Origin: Mya arenaria
Lineage: Eukaryota; Mollusca; Bivalvia; Myida; Myidae
DNA: 64,000 nt
Assembly (NCBI RefSeq): GCF_026914265.1
Contig: NC_069130.1
Span: 46,585,929-46,649,928 of the forward strand
Reading direction: 5' to 3'
Shown here: positions 1 through 11,700 of the stretch, piece by piece
How the letters are laid out: every line of letters begins with the position of its first letter
Numbering within the stretch: the stretch's first letter is position 1
Made by a program: the position numbers and the translations under genes
Notes under the pieces: generated by a model
Database searches by the model: none
Seen by the model: the letters and a program-made list of their open reading frames with translations, nothing else
Told to the model about the DNA's origin: nothing

Positions 1-654
1 CGCTTTGCACTTAATTACCGTCGGATAGCCCCGGTTCTCGATTACGCTCTGAGATAAGCAAACGATCTTCAACTCACAATGCAATTGGTAACTTCTCATT
101 TAAGATTAAGTGCAGGTAGTGTTTCGCATGCTTTCTAACATAGATATCAGAATTATAAAACATCATACTGTTTCTTGTATGCAAATACTAAATCTCTTGG
201 ATGGTCTATTACAATGTCAATATTACATTCGTTATATAAAGCTCAATATGCTATGTTTCTGTGGGTCAGTTTTTATTAAGTTATGTCACTGAGTTCGACT
301 TCTTATCTTTGTACGAAAATGAGTACAAACTTCATTTGTAATTATATGCTGCCAAAAGCTTATCACAGTAAGAATATAAACTAGTCACATGTATGTTAAA
401 ATAATGATATTTTTGTACTATAATATAGTAAAGTTTTATTTGCCCACTTAAGGAATATATTGCGGGGTTAATGTCAGGGGTATGAACGTAGTTGGGCTTG
501 TTCGTCGGACGATACTTGCAATTGCCGTAAACTGTTCATTTAAGGAATTGAAGAAGTTGAATAGGTAACTAGCCAGAAGAAAGATTTGGCAGGAAATTGA
601 ACAGAATATCAGGGGTAGGAGCAAGTTGTGGAAACATAACATTAGATTCATATT
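1..654. other. No gene recognised
   Basis: AT-rich sequence with frequent stops in all frames. The only frames above 60 codons are low-complexity and resemble nothing I recognise. I see no repeat, RNA gene or splice-supported exon here. Confidence 0.5.
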
Positions 655-2040
655 AGGTGGTCTCTCAAATGCCAAAAAGTGTTGTTTGTAAGCGTTTTAG
701 GAGGTCTTTCTTATGACTTAATATGTTGTTAGTTAGCATTTGAGAAGGTCTCTCTGATGCCAAAATGTGTTGTTGCTATGCGTTTAAAAAGGTCTCTATC
801 ATGTCAAAATGCGTTGCTGAAATTCGCTTTAGGTGGTCTCTATTATGCCAAAATGTGTTGTTGCTATGCGTTTTAGAAGGTCTCTTTCATGTCAAAATGC
901 GCTGCTGAAATGCGCTTGATGATGTCTCTATTATGCCTAAATGAGTTGCTGGTATGCGTTTAAGGAGGTCTCTATTATGCCTAAATGAGTTGCTGGTATG
1001 CGTTTCTGGAGGTCTCGAAAAGACCAAAATGTGTTCCTAAGATGCGTTTTAATGCTACGTTTACACTATGTTCCCGGTGGCCACGGCAGCCCCGTTTCAG
1101 ACAACCGTGGAGAAAACGGGATAAACGTGAGACAGCGCGGGGGAACGGGATACGCAAACGTGACAGACCGTTATTGCCGTGCATGCCGGGCCAGAATTTT
1201 AAACTGTCAAAAAAATTGCCACGGCAGCCACGGCAGCCACGGTGTGGATGAGAAACGTAGTAGGTCGTAGTAAAACGGGGTAAACGCAATGACACGTGAC
1301 AGTACGTGGCAGTACGTAATAGGCCGTTACACAACTTATAAATCGTCCGTAGGGGGGCGGGAATCATATGTAATCCCCGGCATCTGAAGTTCCTTTATAG
1401 TTTTGTCACGTCGTGCTTCGTTTTGTCACGGTTTTCACGGCAAGCTAGGGTGGACGATAGCCGTTTCGTTACGTTTCATTTGCGGTGAAAACACAAAATC
1501 TTCTTCATCTTGGGAATTCATGTTTACTTGTCGAAGTATTCTGATACAGTGATTGCTGTTGCCTGGGGGATTTTCTTTATACCGTGGACACAAACGTAAT
1601 CCAAAGCTCTGCGGTGTTCGCGTTCGATGCATAGGAGGCCTTGACAAAACGTGGAAAACGCATCAGACCTTGATCAAGACGTGAACAACGTGAGGGATCC
1701 TATCAGAACGTATCGGACCGGGACGCAACGTACATGCATCCCTGGTAGACCGCGCCCGGACCTTAGTGCGCCTTGGACGAACCAATTTTTCGCCCCTACG
1801 GCTTGTCACGGTTACCTTGATAAAACGTGATGAAACTTAGCACAACCTCACAAAACATGTTTATGGAGACAAAAATGGCCAAAATCCCACGGCGCAATAC
1901 GTTTCGGGCAAACGGGGCTGCCGTGGCCACCGGGAACATAGTGTAAACGTAGCATTAGCGGTCTGTGTAACGCGAAAATGGGTTGCTTGGATAATTTTTT
2001 GAAGGTCTCTAAAATGTCAGAATGTCTTTCTGGGATAAAT
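655..2040 (+). repeat. 44-bp degenerate tandem repeat, interrupted by a DNA element
   Basis: About nine units run from 655 to 1049, each built on GGTCTCTATTATGCCAAAAT followed by a GTTGCTGGTATGCGTTT-like half; neighbouring GTCTC motifs at 924, 968 and 1012 are 44 bp apart. Decayed unit sequence (GGTCTCTAAAATGTCAGAAT) resumes near 2005, so the inverted-repeat element at 1050-1957 landed inside an existing array. Nothing suggests coding. Confidence 0.8.
1050..1957. mobile_element. Non-autonomous DNA transposon with about 47-bp terminal inverted repeats
   Basis: The left end reads TAATGCTACGTTTACACTAT and the right end is its reverse complement. The inverted match continues through the CCCGGTGGCCACGGCAGCCCCGTTT-type sequence to about 1096 on the left and 1911 on the right. 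The interior is more GC-rich than its surroundings, carries several internal CCACGGCAGC repeats, and has no transposase frame. A TA duplication is compatible with the ends (TA at 1050-1051 and 1956-1957), as in Tc1/mariner-like elements, but the superfamily is not certain. Confidence 0.8.
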
Positions 2041-2414
2041 GATAGAAAGCACAAAAACTACTTACCACCATAAGTGCGACAAATACAGGACATGAAAATC
2101 ACTCCTAACACAATTGCAGCCTTCATTATCACTGACGAATAGGTCAAAGACGCTTGATAAGAAAAGCACCTGTGACTGTGAGTTAGGTTTACTTGAGTTC
2201 AGAAGGGTCACCAAGGCTCTATATAGATAATTTATCGCCATATCTCAATTTTATTACAAAACCTAAAGCATTTAATGTATACAACCCGAACCTTTCCACC
2301 ACCCCACCTATATTATTGTACAATCATTTGTCCGAGTTTTATAGATATTTTAAAAGCAATGTGGCCTTTTATGAATACAACTATACACGCAATAACGTGT
2401 TCCACGAAGCTTCT
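2041..2414. other. No gene recognised between two arrays
   Basis: A short AT-rich stretch. The frames that begin here only run into the 29-bp minisatellite and owe their length to it. I see no other structure. Confidence 0.45.
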
Positions 2415-3713
2415 ACGTATGTCAACAGATACGAGGATTTACCTTCTATGTCGGCAGATACGAATATTTACCTTCTATGTCGGCAGATATGAGGATTTAC
2501 GTTTTATGTCGGCAGATACGAGGATTTACCTTCTATGTCGGCAGATACGAGGATTAACCTTCTATGTCGGCAGATATGAGGATTAACGTTTTATGTCGGC
2601 AGACACGAGGATTTATCTTCTATGTCGACAGATACGTTGAATTACCTTCTATGTCGACAGATACGAGGATTTACCTTTTATGTCGGCAGACACGAGGATT
2701 TATCTTCTATGTCGACAGATACGAGGATTTACCTTCTATATCGGCAGATACGAGGAGTTACCTTCTATGCTGGCAGATACGAGGATTTACCTTCTATGTC
2801 GGCAGATACAAGGGTTTACCTTCTATGTCGGCAGACACGAATTTACCTGCTATGTATCTGCCGAGAATTTACCTCCTATGTCGGCAGACACGAGGATTTA
2901 TCTTCTATGTCGGCAGACACGAGGAATTATCTTCTATGTCGGCAGACACGAGGGTTTACCTTCTATGTCGGCAGACACGAGGGTTTACCTTCTATGTCGG
3001 CAGACACGAGGGCTTACCTTCTTTATCGGCAGATACGAGGATTTACCTTTTATGTCGGCAGATACGAGGGTTTAGTTTCTGTGTCGGCAGATACGAGGAG
3101 TTACCTTCTATGTCGGCAGATACGAGGATTTACCTTCTATGTCGGCAGACACGAATTTACCTTCTATGTATCTGCCGAGAATTTACCTTCTATGTCGGCA
3201 GACACGAGGATTTATCTTTTATGTCGGTAGACACGAGGATTTATCTTCTATGTCGGCAGACACGAGGGTTTACCTTCTATGTCGGCAGACACGAGGGCTT
3301 ACCTTCTTTATCGGGAGATACGAGGATTTACCTTCTATGTCGGCAGATACGAGGATATATCTTCTATGTTGGCAGATACGAGGGTTTAGCTTCTTTGTCG
3401 CCAGATACGATGATTTATCTTCTATGTCGACAGACACGAGGATTTATCTTCTATGTCGGCAGACACGAGGGTTTACCTTCTATGTCGGCAGATACGAGGG
3501 GTTACCCTCTATGTCGGCAAAAACGAAGGCTTACCTTCTATGTCGGCAGATAGGAGGATTTTCTTTCTTTGTCGGCTGATACTAGGATTTACCTTCTATA
3601 TCGGCAGATACGGAGATTTACCTTCTATGTCGGCAGATACGAGGGTTTACCTTCTATGTCGGCAGAAACGAGTATTTACCTTCTATGTCGGCAGAAACGA
3701 GGATTTACCATAT
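2415..3713 (+). repeat. 29-bp minisatellite, about 45 units
   Basis: The unit is about AGGATTTACCTTCTATGTCG plus GCAGATACG. It is 29 bp long and lacks a stop in any forward frame, so all three forward frames stay open for hundreds of bases and a 329-codon frame (2564-3553) repeats the same peptide every 29 residues. Units vary at GATACG/GACACG and ATTTACC/GTTTACC. A rearranged unit with the inverted half-motif ATCTGCCGA occurs twice (near 2856 and 3170), showing that a block of about 300 bp was itself duplicated. There are no spacers, which excludes a CRISPR. Coding is unlikely. Confidence 0.9.
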
Positions 3714-4081
3714 TTGTTAACCATTAACGTTTTATAGATGCATACAACATAATCCAATAAAATCGATCGGGCGATGACGTACCTTTAATTTAAGGATATG
3801 GTGCAGTGAGCTATTGAAAATTAACTAAAAACTGATATATAACGATATGTCCACGCTATAACAAAAATGTGATATTTGTATCGTGTACAAGCGTGGATAA
3901 ACGGTGCTCCTACTGGCATCAAATTCAACATAATTTCATTCAAATCAAACTGCACTTGTCTGTACCGCAGCAAGACGTTAGCACAAGAATATAGTCCATA
4001 TTAGCATAGACCTAGTACATTCACTGACTTTCAGGTAATGGAAATTTACGCATACAACCGTCGAATTGCATATCGAATTTA
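3714..4081. other. No gene recognised
   Basis: AT-rich unique-looking sequence between the minisatellite and the next inverted-repeat element; no open frame, RNA or repeat is apparent. Confidence 0.45.
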
Positions 4082-4458
4082 TTTAAAGTGACACTCTTAT
4101 TCAAAATCAATACAAACACAGATATAACAAACATAAATTTTGAGAGATAAACCTTAAACTACTTACTAAACAATAGACTTTTGGAAATTATCAATTACTT
4201 ATAACAAGATTATGATCGTGTATTTACTAGATGAAAACGCAAAAATATTAAATGATTGGTGAATGCTAAAAGATTTACACTGATCTACTATTATTTAATA
4301 TGATAGGAAAACCGTGTTTTCTGCACCTTTCCTTCAAATTAAACTTGGCATCCCTCATAAGAACCAATGTTTTTGACAATTATTCATCCTTTTTGGTATA
4401 TTAAAACAATTGAATTAAATGTGGTAATTCCATTTGGGAGTAAGAGTGCATCTTTAAA
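4082..4458. mobile_element. MITE with TTTAAAG...CTTTAAA ends (copy 1)
   Basis: The left end TTTAAAGTGACACTCTTATTC-type sequence and the right end GAGTAAGAGTGCATCTTTAAA are inverted partners. The interior matches a second copy at 9140-9428 over most of its length, including GGTGAATGCTAAAAGATTTA and a shared CATCCTTTTTGG motif. There is no coding capacity. Confidence 0.8.
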
Positions 4459-4791
4459 ACAAATGTATAAAAATATTCTTCTTTTCATTTTTTTTATTTG
4501 ACTCGGATCGACCATACTCATTTCTTTATATTCAGATTGATTTGGAATAAATTGCAAACTTGTGCATGCCTCTATGTGTGTTTTGCTATTTTTATCTTAC
4601 AATGCAAGCATTTCAAATAACCGCTTCCGTCGATTTAAGTGTCGTATTTAAAGAGAATGCATTGTGCATACGAGCGTCTTGTCAAGTATTGAATGGTTGA
4701 TTATGGTTATGCCATAAACGCTGGCTTGCACTTGTACTACTTCTCATTCGAGATGTGACCTTTAATGAACTTGCTTTAGGGAAGTTATACA
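4459..4791. other. No gene recognised
   Basis: AT-rich spacer between two transposon-like elements. No supported feature. Confidence 0.4.
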
Positions 4792-5619
<828 letters not shown>

Positions 5620-6129
5620 GAACATTCAGCCTGCTTGCGGTTGTATATAATATATATATATTTGAGATGCATGCAGTTATAAGTTATTTATGTGATCAGT
5701 AGCCAGTTGCGCATTTATTACAAAAAGAGATAAAGGCTTACAATGAGATTAAGTGAGTTTTGTTTTTGTTTTATTTACATTGGTGATTCGACTGATTACT
5801 GAACAGTTTCTTCACTTAACTTTAATAATTGAATTCAATCAAGTATGAAAATGCCAGTTCTAAGCAAACCATTGAAATTTGCTTGTATTGTTTTATTTTA
5901 AATATAAGAATTAGAGAACAATTGTTTGTTTGAGTGTCAGGTCGCAATAGAAAAATTGAGATGAATGTTGAGGTTCCTTCATTTGACTTAAAGGTGCACA
6001 TTACAGATTGAAGCAAAATAAAATATTACTGCAGATTAAAATTTACTCTTATCTTATAACTTTTGTCAAATTTGCCCCCATAGGGTAATTTTATCCCCAT
6101 GGGTATTGGTTATTTTTTATGTGACATGC
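5620..6129. other. No gene recognised; upstream flank of the DUF1647-like gene
   Basis: AT-rich sequence immediately 5' of the first recognised exon. A non-coding first exon or promoter may lie here, but no convincing TATA box, initiator or splice donor stands out. Confidence 0.35.
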
Positions 6130-8603
6130 ATGCCATACCATTACATTGCAGGATTGATCAGAAGGGCAAAATGGTTTGTCCTTGTCTGTCTGGTCGGCTT
6201 TGTCATCTTTTTTCGCACTCAATACAATCTTCAAATCAATACGGAAGACTTCACTCAAATACACGTACCACATGTACAGAACGAGTCCATTTTGGTGCAT
6301 GAAGTCGATGACCCTTATGTTGGTAATACTGTTAAAGACTTGATATTTATTATCTTTTATGTGCACAATAATGTATGTCAAAGGTATTTTTTCACACATT
6401 TCGTTGTTTGCAAACAGTTTAAATTGAATCGAGTTATTATTTTCACGATTTTTAAACACCAACAAGTCAAGCCAGTGATTGCACAGAATTGTGGAAATGC
6501 AAAGCTTAAATAATTGCATTTTACGATAAAATATAAGTATGTTCTTTCACAATTGTTCGCACAAATTACGTCTTGTTTAAACTTCCTACATCAGCATCTT
6601 ATCACATTTACTATCTGTCTGTAATCATTACACTTATAAATGATATTTGTTGATGTTTGACATGATAAAACATAAGAGTATCTTTAAAGGGACTAGACAC
6701 CAGATGATACAACTGCAAGCAAAAAAGGAAATTCTTACATAAAATTGATAAGTTGTGTACAGCGCATTTTATATTAATTACTGATGTATCACATCGCTTA
6801 CGAAATAAGGAATGTACATTTCGAAGTTTGTGCGTATTTTTCAAATTGGAAATGAACCGGGTTTGTCTACCAAGTTAATCCCAGGTACACTTATATGTAC
6901 TAATCAAATGACTTTAACATGCTAAATATACACAATAAATTGGGAAACCATTATTTGCTATTTTTAAAAAGGTAAACTCAGCTGAGACAGCGACAAAATA
7001 TTAATTTAGTGTAATATGGTGTAACATCGGCCTCATACTAACTCGTATTGACAAGTCTAGTCTTCTTTTTAAGATATACTGTACTTTCCCGAGTGTTGGA
7101 CCTACTGGTGTCTAGTTCCTTTAACAGCGTTTGTTGATACTAACTTTATATTACACAGCATATCATAACATATTGTTTATTCAGCATTTAACGTTACCAT
7201 AGCCATAGTTCATAGCCATAAAGCATGTACAACACATCGTCGTAAATGGCAAAGTCATGGTCAACATATAAGTATAAACAATATATATTGTTTTGTTTTT
7301 TTTCTACAATCTGATATTATACATTTGTTTCGTTGGCGAATGGCAAATATAAGATTTAAAGTATATTCTACTTAAATTGTATATGTTTACTGTCCATAGA
7401 AAAAGGAATAAGCCCTATGTACATTTATGAGTAATGTATTCAGTCAATAAAGTCAAACAATAACATTATAACAGGACAATGAGATTCGTTAAATCAATTT
7501 CCCATTCATTAGGCGCTTGCACCCAATTACATATTTTATGTTTCAGGAAGTCAACAAATGCAACATAACTGCTCTGAATGGTTCGAAGACAACTTTCATT
7601 TGAATATTGAACGAGTAAAATTGTACCAGAACATGCATGATAAACGCGTCAACAACACACTGAAGTCGTCGGAGCACTTCCAGGATGTGCGTTTTCCGGT
7701 CATCGTTACGGCTGCCAGCCGAGATTTTTTCGACATAAGTCAAGGTCTTATTCAGAGTATCTACGTTCATCTTGTACCAAAATATGAAGATGTGAAGCTC
7801 ATATACTACGACATGGGACTCACTGAATTGCAACGAAACATTGTAAGTATTACTTCTGTAAGTATTTTGTATCTGTACTTAGTTTAAATTCATTGCTAGT
7901 GAATTGTATCAAGCATAACTATTTAAGATTCCAAAGTTTTCAGTCTGCTTAATTGAAATTACTTCGTGATATATTTGTAGCGTGTTTTGTTATATGTATT
8001 GGATGTGTATTTATGATGGGAATATACAAATATTATTACCTATCAGGGACCTACCAAATTTGTATTTCTTGTTTTAAGAATCATCAACAGACGGAAACAT
8101 GAAGATAATAAATTATACATGTTTAAACTTCACATTGAGCTGTCACATTACGGCTAACATGTTTATAAAGTCATGGCAGATGTATGTTCCTTATCCACTT
8201 CAAGTGTGCATATCCCGAACAAGTATAGTTTCAATTGAATAAAGGGAATACTTCCTTGATGTAATAAAATGAAAGATCAACTCGAAAAGTAGGAGAAAAT
8301 TTACTGAATACGTAGTTTAAGTAATATATTATCTTATTTAGTATAATGTATGACCACTTATGCATACTTCGTATCCAAATACAGGTGATATACATGTCAG
8401 AAAACAGCATTAATATCAAACTAATAATATTAAAACCAACGCAATTAAATTTGAGTATTAACTATTTGAACTTACAGCAAAGGTGACAGGCGTCAATCAA
8501 TTTAAGTCGGACTCGATATATTTATTAAACATTAAATTGGTTTTTAATATTATTAATATCATTTTTATTATTAGTTGTATTATTATTATCATTTTTGTGA
8601 ATA

Positions 8604-8640
<37 letters not shown>

Positions 8641-8737
8641 CCGTAGCGCCGTAGCAGTAGCAGTAGCAGTAGCAGACAACGACAGCAGAAGTACTGGTAG
8701 TAGTAGTAGTATTTATTATTATTTTATTATTACATTA

Positions 8738-8778
<41 letters not shown>

Positions 8779-11700
8779 ATAATTAATATGATTCATTGAT
8801 TCATTCATTCATTCATTGATTGATTGATTCATTCATTCATTCATTCATTCATTCATTCATTCATTCATTCATTCATTCATTCATTCATTCATTCATCCAT
8901 CCATCCATCCATCCATCCATCCATCCATCCATCCATCCATCCATCCATCCATCGATTCGTTCGTTCGTTCGTTCGTTCGTTCGTTCGTTCGTTCGTTCGT
9001 TCGTTCGATCGTTCGTTCGTTCGTTCGTTCGTTCGTTCGTTCGTTCGTTCGTTCGTTCGTTTATTCATTCATTCATTCATTCATTCACTCATTTATACAT
9101 CCATTTATTCATTCATTATTTATCATCATTAAATGTTTATTTAAAGTGACACTCTTATTCAAAATCAATACATACACATGTATAACAAACGTGTATTTAT
9201 TAGCAGAAAACGCAAACATATTTAATGAGTGGTGAATGCTAAAAGATTTACTGTGGTCTACTATAGTCTCATAAGGTAGAAATACTGTGTTTAATGCTCA
9301 TTACTTTCAAATTAAACTCGGTATCCTTCATAAAAAAACATTGTTTTTGACATGTATTCATCCTTTTTGGAATATTAAAAAAATAAATTGTGTTAAATCT
9401 TATCTGTGAGTAAGAGTGCATCTTTAAATAAATAGCAGTTGAGTACGTTGTATTAACTAGTGAACAATTTATAAAATAGGTTTGTTTGTACTAATTTATT
9501 TAAGTTCGTTTGTGCAGACAGCCGAAAACTGATATGAATTACTCTTGCGTCCGTTTCCTGGATTGAAACATAGTGCTGGGCCCGTCCGTATTCAATTAGC
9601 ATCTTAGTGAATATTTTCAACGAGAATTTCGTAATTTTTGACAACGATTATTTTAGATACCCGCTACTTTTCATCAGATTAATTCATATCCAAAATTGTT
9701 TAGACTGGGCCCGTCCGTATTCAATAAGCATCTTAGTGAATATTTTCAACGAGAATTTCGTAATTTTTGACAACGATTATTTTTGATACCCGCTACTTTT
9801 CATCAGATTAATTCATATCCAAATTTGTTTAGACTGGGCCCGTCCGTATTCAATAAGCATCTTAGTGAATATTTTCAACGAGAATTTCGTAATTTTTGAC
9901 AACGATTATTTTTGATACCCGCTACTTTTCATCAGATTAATTCATATCCAAATTTGTTTAGACTGTGCCCGTCCGTATTCAATAGGCATCTTAGTGAATA
10001 TTTTCAACGAGAATTTCGTAATTTTTGACAACGATTATTTTAGATACCCGCTACTTTTCATCAGATTAATTCATATCCAAATTTGTTGAGACTGTGCCCG
10101 TCCGTATTCAATAAGCATCTTAGTGAATATTTTCAACGAGAATTTCGTAATTTTTGACAACGATTATTTTAGATACCCGCTACTTTTCATCAGATTAATT
10201 CATATCCAAATTTGTTTAGACTGGGCCCGTCCGTATTCAATAAGCATCTTAGTGAATATTTTCAACGAGAATTTCGTAATTTTTGACAACGATTATTTTT
10301 GATACCCGCTACTTTTCATCAGATTAATTCATATCCAAATTTGTTTAGACTGTGTCCGTCCGTATTCAATAAGCATCTTAGTGAATATTTTCAACGAGAA
10401 TTTCGTAATTTTTGACAACGATTATTTTTGATACCCGCTACTTTTCATCAGATTAATTCATATCCAAATTTGTTTAGACTGTGCCCGTCCGTATTCAATA
10501 AGCATCTTAGTGAATATTTTCAACGAGAATTTCGTAATTTTTGACAACGATTATTTTTGATACCCGCTACTTTTCATCAGATTAATTCATATCCAAATTT
10601 GTTTAGACTGGGCCCGTCCGTATTCAATAAGCATCTTAGTGAATATTTTCAACGAGAATTTCGTAATTTTTGACAACGATTATTTTTGATACCCGCTACT
10701 TTTCATCAGAATAATTCATATCCAAATTTGTTTAGACTGTGCCCGTCCGTATTCAATAAGCATCTTAGTGAATATTTTCAACGAGAATTTCGTAATTTTT
10801 GACAACGATTATTTTTGATACCCGCTACTTTTCATCAGATTAATTCATATCCAAATTTGTTTAGACTGGGCCCGTCCGTATTCAATAAGCATCTTAGTGA
10901 ATATTTTCAACGAGAATTTCGTAATTTTTGACAACGATTATTTTTGATACCCGCTACTTTTCATCAGAATAATTCATATCCAAATTTGTTTAGACTGTGC
11001 CCGTCCGTATTCAATAAGCATCTTAGTGAATATTTTCAACGAGAATTTCGTAATTTTTGACAACGATTATTTTTGATACCCGCTACTTTTCATCAGATTA
11101 ATTCATATCCAAATTTGTTTAGACTGGGCCCGTCCGTATTCAATAAGCATCTTAGTGAATATTTTCAACGAGAATTTCGTAATTTTTGACAACGATTATT
11201 TTAGATACCCGCTACTTTTCATCAGATTAATTCATATCCAAATTTGTTGAGACTGTGCCCGTCCGTATTCAATAAGCATCTTAGTGAATATTTTCAACGA
11301 GAATTTCGTAATTTTTGACAACGATTATTTTAGATACCCGCTACTTTTCATCAGATTAATTCATATCCAAATTTGTTTAGACTGTGCCCGTCCGTATTCA
11401 ATAAGCATCTTAGTGAATATTTTCAACGAGAATTTCGTAATTTTTGACAACGATTATTTTAGATACCCGCTACTTTTCATCAGATTAATTCATATCCAAA
11501 TTTGTTTAGACTGTGCCCGTCCGTATTCAATAAGCATCTTAGTGAATATTTTCAACGAGAATTTCGTAATTTTTGACAACGATTATTTTAGATACCCGCT
11601 TCTTTTCATCAGATTAATTCATATCCAAAATTGTTTAGACTGGGCCCGTCCGTATTCAATAAGCATCTTAGTGAATATTTTCAACGAGAATTTCGTAATT

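Noticed and set aside
2564-3553. 329-codon frame as a repeat protein
   Set aside because: All three forward phases are open with the same peptide, which is expected from a 29-bp unit without stops.
2415-3713. CRISPR-like array (29-bp repeats)
   Set aside because: Repeats abut directly with no unique spacers, and the context is an intron-bearing animal-type genome.
8820-9149. Frames rich in histidine, serine and arginine
   Set aside because: They are translations of tetranucleotide microsatellites.
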